Below are positions 54,185 through 64,000 of a DNA stretch of 64,000 bases, piece by piece. A model generated the notes under the pieces. The model was not told the origin of the DNA. It did no database searches and worked only from the letters and a program-made list of their open reading frames with translations. The stretch lies in assembly GCA_036362985.1 (NCBI GenBank), contig JAYGXS010000004.1:44105182-44169181 (forward strand), written 5' to 3'. The stretch comes from Ligula intestinalis (lineage: Eukaryota > Platyhelminthes > Cestoda > Diphyllobothriidea > Diphyllobothriidae). Position numbers and translations under genes: made by a program. How positions within the stretch are numbered: position 1 is the stretch's first letter; every line of letters starts with the position of its first letter.

Positions 54185-55137
54185 TGCAGATCTGCCTCTG
54201 CCACAACAGTAGCAGTTTTGTTGGCTTCTTTGATAGCTGATCCGGTCTTTACGGAAGGATGCTACTTATGCCGACCTCGAGCGACGAATTTCCAGGTGAC
54301 CACTTTGATTTGCAGGTGCGTATGAAGGTCTTCAGTGTGTCCTTATAGTGACACTTTTGTCCATCTCGTATGCGAATGCCGTAAGTAATGTTACCGAAGA
54401 GAAAAGAATTTGGTAAGCCTGGGATAGCCACATAGTAGTGATTCCAGCGCAGTTATATCTGCCCAAGCGTGGCGTTGATACTGAAAAACGCCTGTTTTTC
54501 CAGGAGCCAACTGTCTCGTTTTTTTCGTCCCTTCATTGATAGTATTTTGGGAAGCATGTGGAAAACAAACTGTCGAATCTTCTTGGATGGTCATAATAAA
54601 CAGTCCACGTCTCCGACCCATTGCCAGGACAATAGTCCTGTATCGGCAATCGATGAATAGCTCAGTAAGATATGTTTTGTCTAGCCAAAGTCTTGTCTTT
54701 CTTCGAAGATTCAACTTGAGATTTTGTCGTGGATATTGTATTTAAAATTATGCTTCTTACATACGCGAAATTCTCCATTCATGTGAAACGAGATCGTCCG
54801 ATAATTTTACGTTATTCGTTGCATGACCATTGTCTATAGTTGAAATGACTTTAGAGCTACCGGCGACGAATAGGTGGACACTTCCCTACATTTTTCTTGC
54901 CGTTATGACGTTTGGCACCCAGTCATCCGCCGATAGTAAATCATAGATGCTGTTCTTCCATTCCCTCAAAAAAAACCGTTCGACGACGAATTCTACAGAG
55001 ATTTTAACGGTTCGGTAATCAAATTCTGTCCGCCGCTGCTCCCGATGGGAGGCGAACAAGAGCATAGCGGCCCACATAGGATTGGATATGGCGGAATCGA
55101 GCACGTGGCCATGGTGTACCATATCAGTCACCGCAAA
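54185..55137 (-). pseudogene. RTE-type LINE reverse transcriptase relic, C-terminal half
   Basis: Minus-strand order: HHGHVLDSAISNPMWAAMLL (degenerate GVKQGCVLAPTLF region), TEFDYRT, LLSADDWVPNVITARKM (catalytic F/YADD as SADD), then broken frames with DNGHATNNVKL, ETVGSWKNRRF, and the diagnostic RTE tail LPNSFLFGNITYG...YKDTLKTFI, ending KTGSAIKEANK. This last motif corresponds to VKTGAAIYEAN in related elements. It lies on the strand opposite to the endonuclease relic at 52.4 kb, so they are separate insertions. Confidence 0.7.
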
Positions 55138-55624
55138 TATTCCAAATATTGCCTAGTTTCCATAGGCTAATCTGCCATGGAGTTCTGAAGTTTTTCACCA
55201 CTTTGATAAATTGCACATTAAATTTGCGTTTCTGTGTAGTTTCAGTATCAAAGTCCTTTCTCAATTCTGCAAAATTGCTGTTGAGGCATTTGTGATTTAC
55301 TGATACCTGCCTGGCAAGTGACGGACCGTGAAGATGGACTCTGCGGTTCCGCGGTTTCGTTATGAATCCTTATAGATTCTCCAGAAAACGGTTTCTCTTC
55401 TAGCTTCATATTCAAATGATCGATTAAGATACGGATGCCTATTGTTCCTGTGACTTGAAAAAAAGACCTGCATCTCTGGTTAGCACGAAGCTTCCGCTCT
55501 TTTAAGGTCTTTAAGTATTCACGATGGTTTTACTCTCGAAGAATTGGAAAATTTAACTGTTTCGTCTTCCTGACTTCTCTGACTCTGAGTTAAGAGCGAA
55601 GAGAGTCAACCAAATCGCCTGACT

Positions 55625-55998
55625 ATATACAGGGTGTCCCCAAAAAATGTTTACACATTTTATATAATTATAAAACTGGTATTTATCATAATTTCAATAT
55701 TTCAAAAATGTAAAAATGCTAACAAGTACCATTTTATTGTTTTTTTTCATTGGATGTTCTCAAGATGATGTCCATTTCGATCATGACACTGCTGAAAACG
55801 CGAAGCAATACAATCGCACACACCATGACACAATAACCCTGGTATTGAGGTGCATTCATGCTCAATGGCTTCTCTTTATTCAGCTACTGTTGCAATGGTC
55901 AAAGCATTGAAAAATAACAATAAAATCATACTTTTAAATATTGTTTTCATTTGTGAAATAATAAAATTATGATTAACACCAACTTTACCCTGTATAAG
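55625..55998. mobile_element. Mariner-type MITE with long inverted repeats
   Basis: Both ends read TATACAGGGT inward, consistent with a TA target duplication. The left arm (about 55625-55756) and right arm (about 55896-55998) are inverted repeats of roughly 75% identity, the right arm lacking about 45 bp. In the centre, minus-strand translation gives FQQCHDRNGHHLENI followed by a stop, resembling the C-terminus of mariner transposases (RCIxxxGGHFE). It is a short derivative of a Tc1/mariner element. Confidence 0.7.
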
Positions 55999-55999
55999 G

Positions 56000-57535
56000 G
56001 AACAACGCAAGTTCAACAACAACGCCACACGGGGCAACTTAATCTTTGGAAAGCACTTTTGTGTTAGGAGGCGAAGGGGCATGGCTCTGTTCTCATATGA
56101 GTTCATGAGGCAATTCATGTGGCATCAGGATTGGTCTAAAACACAAGCGTGAAAAGGGAAGGGGGTTCGCGAACAGAAGCAATATGAAATTGTCAACCGC
56201 TGGACGAGTCATTCTCGGAGTGACCGCAACAACTGTGCCAAGAACGGAAAGGGGTTGGACAGCTGGCTCTCACTGAAAGTTATTTTACCGGATTTCATTT
56301 CCGGGAGTCGATATGAATGTATCTGGTGTCAGCGGTGAACCGAAAACATTGTGAGATACGAGGATAACTAGTCAGGGAGCTGAACTGGAAGGCTGGGGGC
56401 AGTATTCAGTCGTGTGCAATCGAGTGAGAAGTATAAACACCAGAAGGCGGCCAGCATTCGCAGGAGGAAGGTGACACGGGCACACGGCTCAGAGAAAGAG
56501 AGACAGCTCTGGCAAGAGAGAAACAGTCATAGGTGGTTCGAACAGGATATTTGCTGAAGAAAAGGCGTGGACAATTTCAAACTTTTCAGCTGGAAATATC
56601 AGTATCCTTGCAACCATCGTTCGATGAACGGAGAAGTAAGCCTTTCTGTGAATTTTGGCTGCTGAACATATAGACTGATTAGAATACCTTCTATCATCTG
56701 TGCGTTTTACCGGAAAGTTGGTACACTGCTCGGAGGATAGAGTTAGTCCATGTTCGTTATAGACTTTCGTATATTTTCGACGAGTTTTTAAGGCTGCCGC
56801 CACTGAACGCATTTCACTGTTGCCTAGCCTTTAATCGCGTGATATTGTTTGAGCAGAAGTGCAGTCCCCTTAGCCTCAGTACTATAGACCGCTCTCATTT
56901 TCGCTAGGAAGTTCTTCCTGCCACTGCAGTGGGCAAATACCTGAATCTCATTAGCTCTATAAACCAGCCAGCCACCAGCATACGATGTTTGCGACTTTCT
57001 TGACTGTTTGATGTTTAAAATGTGGGTTTTGGGATGCCTGTGTTTTATAGGGAGAAGAAGGCTAATTTTCATGTCACTGTCATGAAAAAGTTATGTTGCT
57101 AACGATGAACATGATTCATAGCTTTGGACGCGCTGGTCTGTATGACACTCAACAACATCATTCACTGGGTCACAAAATTAGTATGCGTCACAATGATTTG
57201 CCTTTCCTTTATTTTAAAGTTGATGTAGTGGGCTTACTTCGATCGGCATTCAGACATGCCCTACATAAAGTACAGATTCAGTAGACAGATGTAATCGATG
57301 TACAATATCTATTCGAATCTTGTGCCCAAATATGGTGAGCTACATATTAAGGTTAAGGAGAAAAAGAAGAGTAATTTACTGTGCATCCTCACAGAGAACG
57401 GCGACGAGAACAGTTGACCGAAGTGAGGAATATAATATCTGAGCCTGTAAGGATGCCCAGAAGCTGATTCATCATTGTTGCCGCCTGGCTGTCACTAGGG
57501 ACATGAAGTGCCAACCCGCGGATCAATCTCGCAAT
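56000..57535. other. Unassigned interval
   Basis: No supported gene. Open frames are short and motif-free. Confidence 0.4.
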
Positions 57536-57577
57536 GACAAGGCCCTTTGGGCCTAAAATATAAAATTTATTTATTTA
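57536..57577 (+). mobile_element. LINE family D 3' terminus, third copy
   Basis: AAGGCCC-TTT-GGGCCTAAAA, then TATAAAATTTATTTATTTAT. This is the best-preserved hairpin of the three copies. No RT precedes it, so it is a strongly 5'-truncated insertion. Confidence 0.75.
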
Positions 57578-58285
57578 TGTAAGCCAAAACATAAATATGT
57601 GGTGTTTGCGCCGCGGTGTTATGCTCCTCTTTCTGGGGGATAACACCACACGAGATGCTGACCGTGGGAGCGTTCACGGATGAACCGATGGAAGCCGATA
57701 CATCAGACGGGGGCATGACACTTAAATAGGACGCTATGGATGGAATCATGTAGGAATAATGTACGCTCAAAAGCACCTTTTCGCTGTATTCAATGTATTT
57801 CCTGTCAAATATGTATATGTACCTTTGCCTCATTCACTGTTTGCTCTTACTGAAGTGTGTTTTGTCTTTATAACTATTCCGCTGTCACTCAGCATACCTA
57901 CCGCAGGATCCTAATAAAAAACTATGAACATCGACGAGTTCCGCTTCGAAGGATTCTGAAAAGAGTGGCTAGGTATACCAAGGAGCTCGATGGAATGTGA
58001 GAAATGCTACCTTAGATATACTGCCGATGTCTATAGTCAAATATATTTAATAAGATTTATTGGTAAGGCACCTTTTTGGAACCGTCAAAACCCTTGATAA
58101 ACAGGAAAAGAAACTTAAAACAAACCTCTTCATTTACAATCAATATTGACTTTGTTTTCTTTTGATACTCAATCAATCGGTTGCAAGATCGAAAGTTTGT
58201 TCTAAGTGAAGGGAACCTGTATACTTGGATGACACGCAACACCTCAGAAGTTCTTCAATTAAAACCAACGCAGTCTGCTGCGTCC
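57578..58285. other. Unassigned interval
   Basis: No feature supported. Confidence 0.4.
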
Positions 58286-58289
58286 GGGA

Positions 58290-59124
58290 AATCGAAATTC
58301 GGTCCCTGATGCGCGACCCTACCATCTGAACGGAATTCCACTCCAAGAAACAGAAATACAGAAAGATCTTGGCATCTGGATGACAGACAACCTCGAACAT
58401 CCTACACAATGTTGTAGGGCTGCTAAAACTGCAACTTCAATGTTGTATGCCATCAAGCGGGCATTCATGGATTTTACGAAGACTGTTTCTCAAAAATCTT
58501 CGGTACCTTCATAAGGCCACATCTTAAATACGCGATTCAAGCCTGTAAACCGTGGATGCGGCAGGATTATAAGGTACTTAAGAGGGTGCAGCGGCGAGCA
58601 CCAAAATAAGTAAGAGGCCAAGGTTCACAACCGTTTGAGATCCGCCTAAATAAGCTTAATCTGTATCCTTTGAGTTATAGGCAGTTATGCGAAGCTTTGA
58701 TACAAACCTTCCATACCGTGCGTGGTTTTGACTGCACTCTCATGTGTGACGATTTCTTCCAACTTGCCACAACAACAAATCTCTGGGAACATCCCTTCGA
58801 ACTCTATGTGCCTCAAGGACGATCGGACATGAGGAAGTATTTTTTTTCTAATTGGTCGTGGACCCGTGTGATAACCTACCCGAGGCGATTGCTATGCCCC
58901 AATCTGTAAAGACATTCAAACACCGACTTCATATACACATGCTACAGCACAAAGGGAACTATGTGACAAATTAGCCTCGAAACACCACTGCACCATGTAA
59001 TGGTCTATATTTTCCTGACTAAAAACTTGTTAACATTGTTTATAATTCTTGAGATTTTCATGTGGCAAATAGGGAGTTCAGAGGCGCATGCCTATTTTTC
59101 CCTCAAATATACTGACTGACTGAA
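58290..59124 (+). mobile_element. C-like LINE relic, RT C-terminus and 3' end
   Basis: The translation in shifting frames gives TNILEHPTQCC-like thumb, then YRQLCEALIQTFHTVRGFDC and DDFFQLATTTNLWEHPFEL (open 58670-58909), aligned to YRQLRGDLIQTYRIVRGQDC and DDFFELARTDHLRGHPFKL of family C. The 3' end at 59069-59124 has the two-stem hairpin and an (ACTG)n tail. It is considerably older than family C and broken. Confidence 0.8.
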
Positions 59125-59600
59125 ATGCCAATCAATTGAACTGTCCTACAACTATAAGGTGCGCGCTTCGAAATCGACCTCCATCTCCGACCTCCAAGGG
59201 ATCTAAAGATTTTCGAATTAACCTCGACCGACAAATATCGTACCCTTCAGAAGACTACAACCGGACTAGGCTGACTCCTGCAAAATTGTGGCTTCATCGA
59301 ACTTTATCCCTCGCCTTTTTACTGTTTCTACGCCCAGAAAGCCTATCCCATCACCGAAAAATAGAGCTAGAACTACTACAAAGGCTGAGTCGTTATTTAT
59401 AACAAAGATATTCGTTGTACTATCGTGTCAAAGCTATCGTCTAAGTTAGACTTTTGGGGAATTTTCTCAACTTTCCTTCCACTTCTATCGGTTCTAGTGC
59501 GGAATTTGATCTCAATGCCTTTACATAAAGTCAATAAAGGCACGGGAATTGTAAGTTTGTGCGATAAAGCCCTGTAAGAGGGGAAAAATGTTCACCAGTG
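59125..59600. other. Unassigned interval
   Basis: No feature supported; a short open frame at 59136-59402 (+) has no motif. Confidence 0.4.
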
Positions 59601-59725
59601 CCTGAATTCGAACACCCGACATCACCGCAACAAGGTAGAAAGCTGTCTCACCACTCGGGTTCGAACCTCAGACCCCTCGCATAGAAGTCGAGCGCCTAAA
59701 CGATTGTGCTGTCCGAGGAAGAAGT
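59601..59725 (-). mobile_element. tRNA-like sequence, probable SINE head
   Basis: On the minus strand: TAGGCGCTCGACTTCTATGC, GAGGGGTCTGA, and B box GGTTCGAACCC (59667-59657). The CTTCTA anticodon-loop word, its spacing to the B box and the GGTC run match the SINE at 46.29 kb. A second B-box-like GGTGTTCGAATTC lies at 59616-59604. The acceptor stem is not convincing, so it is not called a tRNA gene. Confidence 0.5.
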
Positions 59726-60004
59726 TACGGTTACCAAATTCCGTTATCAACTACAGAAAAACGGTTAAGAAGTCTTTTGAAAAGTTCTCCTGCCAAACGG
59801 ACGAAAAGTCCAAAAAGTTTAAGGGATACAATTTATAAAGATGAGATTAACATATCATATTTTAAGTCACTTTAAGTCACTTTAAGTCACTTTATTAAGG
59901 GAAGAAGGCTTTAGCCCTTGAGCTCCCTATTCATAACCAAAATCGCATAAGAGGTCCACCGTAACAATAGTACATAATACAAATGTACAAATGTAGGCTT
60001 AACA

Positions 60005-61471
60005 TCAGCGATAAGTGTGAGCCAGTTGCAAGGTGCTGCTACTGACACTTTGTTCATTATATCTGCCACAGTTCCTCAGCAAATGAGAATCAAGTTTGTG
60101 TTTAAAAATGTCAACAGTATCTGAGAGGACCACATCTTCCGGGAGTCCGTTCCACGCTCCAATGACCCTCTGCGAGAAGGCGTTTCGTCGAACGTCGATA
60201 CGGGCCGGTTTCCTCTGTAGTTTAAAAGGATGACCTCGCAGATGGTCAGTCCGAGCCAATTCGAAGAAATCATCAAATGCTAGGGCGCAGTCTTGGCCTC
60301 TAACAATTCGGTAGGTTTGTATGAGGTCCCCGCGGAGTTGCCTATAATTGAGAGGGAAAAGATCAAGTTCGGTCAGTCTGTCTTCATAAGGCAGATGACC
60401 AAGATTCTTGACCATCTTCGTAGCCCTCGCCTGCACTCGTTCCAGGTGCAGGTAATCCTTCTTGAACCACGGACGCCAGGCCTGGACAGCATACTCCAAG
60501 TGGGACCGAACAAACGCTCCGTAGGTTTTCCTGAAGAGCTCCTTGTCAATGTTTACGAATCCCCGCCTTATCGCAAACAGCACCTGTGTCGCGCGTTTAG
60601 CTGCCTTTACACACTGAGTAGATGGTTTGAGTGAGGAATTTATTAGAACACCGAGATCCTTTTTTTCGTTCACATTTGAAAGCGGGTGCCCATCGAGGAG
60701 GTATTGGAAGGAATCGTTCTCCTCATCAGTCCTTCTAGTACGGAGTCTTAATACCACACACTTACTAATATTGAAGTTTAAAAGCCAACGAGCAGATCAG
60801 CAGCTAAGTCGATTAAGACTCTCTTGAAGCGCTTTCCGATCGGCGTCAGACCTGATGGCTCTCCAGAGTTTGACGTCGTCGGCAAACATGATAGCACTGC
60901 AACCCAGGTCGTTGACACAGTCGTTGATATAGATAAGGAAGAGCAGTGGCCCTAAGACAGAGCCTTGGGGGACGCCACTCAGAACATATGCAGGGCTTGA
61001 CTTTGAGTCACCGATGCACACAGTTTGCGATCGCCCTGTGAGAAAATCTGTGATCCATGCCAGCAGGTTTCCTCTTATGCCAATTTCTGACAATTTATAC
61101 ATTAGACGCTTATGTGGGACGCTGTCGAATGCCTTCTTGAAGTCCGTATAGATGACGTCAACCTTATCATCTTCATCTAGTGCGCGAGTCCACTGCTCAG
61201 TGGATAGTAGAAGGCTAGAAAGACAAGAATGGTTCTTTCTGAAGCCGTGTTGGAGCCCTGACAGTAGATTGTTCTCCTCCAAGAACTCCATTGTCGTCTT
61301 CTTAATTATCGTTTCCATCACCTTACAGCAAATGCAAGTTAGGCTGACGGGCCGGTAATTGTTAACCTTTGTTCGAGCTCCGCCCTTGTATATCGGGTAA
61401 ATATTTGCCATTTTCCATTCAGATGGCAGTTTTCCTAGTTCAAATGAAGAACGAAAGATATGTGCTAGGGG
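60005..61471 (-). pseudogene. LINE reverse transcriptase, family C (one stop)
   Basis: Continuation of the ORF2 frame after the TAG at 61472. Numbered from the ATG at 61411: IYPIYKGGARTKVNNYRPVS (4-23), QHGFRKNHSC (54-63), motif A YTDFKKAFD (88-96), GVPQGSVLGPLLF (146-158), catalytic FADD (176-179). After a TGA at 60797, where TGG (Trp) is expected in WSARWLLN, the frame continues through YRQLRGDLIQTYRIVRG and GAWNGLPEDVV to the end at 60005. All catalytic residues are intact. Confidence 0.9.
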
Positions 61472-63106
61472 CTATGAGAGTTCGCTTGCCAATTCTTTCA
61501 AGAACTTGGCTGGTATATTGTCTGGACCGGATGACTTTGCTTCTTTGAGGCTCTGCAGCTCCCTCTCAACTACAGATGTTGGAAATAGTAGAGAATGAAG
61601 TGCCGGACCGGCGTTTGCAACAGCACTGTTGGCATTATCAAAATGAAGCTCGGTTTCCCTAGTGAATACCGAGGCAAAGAACCGGCTACAGTACTCGGCT
61701 TTCTCGTCATTCTCAACGACTTCTCCGCCATCATCATTCTTAAGTACTGCGACAGGATCCTTGTTTTTTAATCTACTGTTAATATAGCGGAATAGAATTT
61801 TGGGCTTTTCTTCGGCCTGTTGGAGGATTCTTGATTCATAGTTTTTCCTGGCCTGGCGAATTGATTTTTTTACTGCATTTCTTTGGCGCCGGAATTCCTC
61901 GAGGTGTACTGGCGACCCAGTTTTTCTGAATAACTTCCATTTCCTATTTTTCTTCTTCAGTTGCCTGTTAAGGTCTCTCGTCAACCAGGCAGGACGACTA
62001 GTCGTCTTGTGTACCTTGACCGGACAAAAGCGCTTAAGCAGATCTAATGCAACCCTCGTGAGTGAGCTCCAATCCTCCTCCGGATCCCCCTTGAGTAGGC
62101 AGTCCCAATTCACGGTCGATAGTGCATTCTTCATTGAATTGAAATCTGCCTTCCATATGTTTGGCTGGTCCTCCGTTTTCCTCAGCCGTTGAGTATGGAG
62201 TGAGTAATCCCACATTAGCGTCGTATGATCACTCTTACCGAGCGGAGCGCTTGAATGAACTTCATCTATGTAGGACGAATCCTTCGTGAAAATGAGATCC
62301 AAACAAGTAGCCCGCTGATTTTCTCGAAATCTGGTTATGCCCTTAACGTTCTGAACTAGAGACAGGTCAAACGTGAGATCCATTAATTTGGAACTAAAGG
62401 AAGTTGACGCCGCCTCAACTGTCAGGTTGTTCCATTCAATTGCAGGGGCATTGAAGTCACCAACGATGAGAACCTCCTGGTGGCTAGCAGCTTCTTTCAC
62501 CAGACCAAGGAGTGAGTCGTCGGCTCCGCTCAGAATGTTTGGTGGCCGGTAAACGGCCAGGAATTCAAGGTTCTGTGAATTCGCCTTCTTGATCTTTAAC
62601 CAGATGGACTCATACTCCAGGGCTAGAGTGTGTTCTCTTTCTACAACAGAGATTTCAGTTCTGACATACACGACAACCCCACCTCCTTGTCGGTTTTGGC
62701 GGTCTTTGCGGAAAAGCTGGTATGCTGGAATCGAAATCTCCGAATCTGCGATTTCTGCTTTTAGCCATGTTTCCGTTATGGCAACTACATCAGGTTTCCG
62801 CTCCGAAAGTACTGCCTTGAGTTCATCAATTTTCGAGGGAAGACTTTGGGCATTAGTGTAAAGAAAGCTCAATTTAGACTTATTCACCACTTTATGCAGG
62901 CGGTTGCCTCTTGCGTGAGATTGCATGCAGGGGGCTGCCGGTGCTGATGGAGACGGACTGTTTCCTATCCCGACTAGGCTGTTAGTGTTATCGGCTTTCT
63001 CCAGAGGAGTGACCTCGGGACATGGACGATCTCCCCGTTCAGAATTCGAAGATTGCTCTCGCCGAGTTCGCATCTCCTGTGGAGTTCTACTTTTAGCAAT
63101 CTCCAT
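61472..63106 (-). CDS. LINE ORF2 N-terminal part: APE endonuclease and linker, family C
   Basis: 544 codons from a true ATG at 63106. Residues 1-75 are a polar lead overlapping ORF1. The endonuclease spans about 78-300: YTNAQS (83-88), TETW (111-114), RQGGGVVVYVRTE, VYRPPN (185-190), GDFNAPAIEW (216-225), LDLIFT (269-274) and GKSDH (290-294), a complete motif set. A basic linker (RQLKKKNRKWKLFRK) follows, and the frame ends SSGPDNIPAKFLKELASELS at a TAG, after which RT continues in the same frame. It nicks target DNA for reverse transcription. Confidence 0.9.
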   Translation of the reverse strand: MEIAKSRTPQEMRTRREQSSNSERGDRPCPEVTPLEKADNTNSLVGIGNSPSPSAPAAPCMQSHARGNRLHKVVNKSKLSFLYTNAQSLPSKIDELKAVLSERKPDVVAITETWLKAEIADSEISIPAYQLFRKDRQNRQGGGVVVYVRTEISVVEREHTLALEYESIWLKIKKANSQNLEFLAVYRPPNILSGADDSLLGLVKEAASHQEVLIVGDFNAPAIEWNNLTVEAASTSFSSKLMDLTFDLSLVQNVKGITRFRENQRATCLDLIFTKDSSYIDEVHSSAPLGKSDHTTLMWDYSLHTQRLRKTEDQPNIWKADFNSMKNALSTVNWDCLLKGDPEEDWSSLTRVALDLLKRFCPVKVHKTTSRPAWLTRDLNRQLKKKNRKWKLFRKTGSPVHLEEFRRQRNAVKKSIRQARKNYESRILQQAEEKPKILFRYINSRLKNKDPVAVLKNDDGGEVVENDEKAEYCSRFFASVFTRETELHFDNANSAVANAGPALHSLLFPTSVVERELQSLKEAKSSGPDNIPAKFLKELASELS

Positions 63107-63339
63107 TTCTCCCGCTCCACGGGGGAAACATCCCGCTGAAAAAAAACCGTCGGGTGTGAGTATCTAAGTATTGGTTTCCTGCTTAACAATAGCTGGACCT
63201 CAGCTTCACTCTTCAGAACAACCTTCAACGGTCTTGGTTGGCGTTGTTCATCTTTTGAGTCTGTTATACGGCCCATTCGGAATGCCTTTAGGACTTCGAC
63301 TTTTTCCTCACCCTTTAGGAGGAATTTCAGATATTCTTT
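62974..63339 (-). CDS. LINE ORF1, family C, C-terminal part (5' end in gap)
   Basis: Reads from the gap edge: EYLKFLLKGEEKVEVLKAF, RMGRITDSKDEQRQPRPLKV, VLKSEAEVQLLLSRKP, FFQRDVSPVEREKWRLLKVE, GESNLRILNGEIVHV, LLWRKPITLTA, then stop at 62974-62976. The block from FRMGR to TLTA is shared with ORF1 of family B and in part with A. It overlaps ORF2 by about 130 bp in the -1 frame. The assembly gap hides the N-terminus. Confidence 0.8.
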   Translation of the reverse strand, partial: KEYLKFLLKGEEKVEVLKAFRMGRITDSKDEQRQPRPLKVVLKSEAEVQLLLSRKPILRYSHPTVFFQRDVSPVEREKWRLLKVELHRRCELGESNLRILNGEIVHVPRSLLWRKPITLTA

Positions 63340-63439
63340 NNNNNNNNNNNNNNNNNNNNNNNNNNNNNNNNNNNNNNNNNNNNNNNNNNNNNNNNNNNNN
63401 NNNNNNNNNNNNNNNNNNNNNNNNNNNNNNNNNNNNNNN
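63340..63439. other. Assembly gap (100 N)
   Basis: Exactly 100 N, a conventional length for a gap of unknown size. It separates the minus-strand family C ORF1 from a plus-strand family B 3' end, so the junction of the two elements is unseen and may be a misjoin. Confidence 0.98.
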
Positions 63440-63925
63440 GGCGTTCGTGGACTTTGAACCCCGCCAGGCTTCATACTGAAGAAAATGCTGCTGAAGCAGC
63501 AGCCCGCAGTCTGCTAACCCTTCACCCGATAGCGCGCATCTTTTGCCGACAACCATTGAAGGAAGACTGAGAACACTGTGTTCTTGTGCCAACCCTCTCC
63601 GTCTGGAACTAATGTTTTTAAACGATATGAAACAGTTCTCCTGCTGATGAGTCAACTCAGCTTACAACTGTACATTTATTCCGTTTGTATCATACCTTTG
63701 AAGGCAGGTTTTTTTCACTTGGAACAAACTCCCTATCTCGCTCAGTTATGACAAAACAATAAACCTGAAACAAAATCAATACTGGCTGGAACATAGGGAG
63801 TTTATTTTAGGTTTTTTCCGGTCTTCGAGGTGTTGGAAGGCGCCCAAGAGGTGCATTACCAACTCTTTACAATTGCCTGTAAACTGGCATAATAAACATA
63901 TTATTTTTATTATATTATTATAAAC
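63440..63925 (+). mobile_element. LINE family B 3' end, copy 2
   Basis: Aligns with 13466-13936: GGCGTTCGTGGACTTTGAAC at the start (the end of the RT frame), the 3' UTR, and the tail AATAAACATATTATTTTTAT and further TTA units to about 63921. Roughly 90% identical by eye. Its 5' part is in the gap or truncated. Confidence 0.9.
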
Positions 63926-64000
63926 CTGCCGAAGCAATAAATGCAAAGAATAAGGTTCAAAACAAAAAGACCCCGAAATAGTATCACACCATTAGACATG

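Larger units (their letters stand above)
59861..63339 (-). mobile_element. CR1/jockey-like LINE, family C, nearly intact
   Basis: Minus-strand order: ORF1 (entering from the gap to 62974), ORF2 with endonuclease (63106 to about 62200), linker, RT (about 61540-60005), short 3' UTR and a tail of three TTTAAGTCAC-type units (59861-59892). ORF2 from 63106 to 60005 is one frame with just two nonsense codons (61472-61474 TAG, 60797-60799 TGA) and no frameshift. With the 98% similar copy at 3.93 kb this marks the youngest LINE family in the window. Confidence 0.92.

Noticed and set aside
18006..64000. WH2 and CARP exons of CAP
   Set aside because: I looked on the plus strand for the Pro-rich end, WH2 and KTDG/SSE-type CARP motifs and saw none. 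They may be outside the window or too short to recognise by eye.

Overview
This is a eukaryotic window with very few host genes and a dense load of transposable-element remains. I infer a parasitic flatworm (Platyhelminthes, tapeworm or fluke). The reasons are introns of only 33-35 bp in a recognisable host gene, CR1/jockey-like and RTE-like LINEs, Penelope-like (PLE) remains carrying GIY-YIG endonuclease and hammerhead-like motifs, a Merlin transposase, and a 100-N scaffold gap. I cannot name the species.

Layout. 1-9.6 kb holds LINE relics: two tandem copies of family D (+), a short 3' piece of family C (-), a long family A copy (-), and a chimeric copy joined to it (-). 9.8-13.9 kb is a nearly full-length but mutated family B LINE (+). 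13.9-15.7 kb is the 5' half of a second family A copy (-). 16.2-18.0 kb is the one host gene I recognise: the N-terminal half of an adenylyl cyclase-associated protein (CAP) in six exons, + strand. The first four introns are 33-35 bp and the fifth is 610 bp. I did not find its actin-binding C-terminal exons; intron 6 may run far through the TE-rich DNA that follows. 18-28 kb carries PLE fragments, a 92-bp palindromic MITE and the gag-protease part of a Gypsy-type LTR element. 28.4-34 kb and 38.2-39.3 kb are built from one complex repeat family, rich in TAG/CTA and almost without open frames. 34-47 kb is mostly unassigned, with PLE endonuclease and hammerhead-like remains and a tRNA-derived SINE. 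47.3-48.3 kb is a tandem array of GC-rich units of about 330-395 bp. 49.5-50.5 kb is a complete-looking Merlin (IS1595/ISXO2-type) transposase frame (-). 52.4-55.1 kb holds RTE-type LINE halves on opposite strands. 55.6-56.0 kb is a mariner-type MITE with long inverted repeats. 58.3-59.1 kb is a LINE relic related to family C. 59.9-63.3 kb is a young, nearly intact family C LINE (-) running into the gap, after which a family B 3' end (+) closes the window.

How the parts relate. The LINE families share an N-terminal ORF1 domain, an ORF1/ORF2 overlap in the -1 frame (seen in two families), and, in the C-like families, a common two-stem 3'-end hairpin followed by different short tandem tails. 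These are the most system-like signals here. The Merlin frame and the C element are the least damaged mobile genes; most of the rest is decayed.
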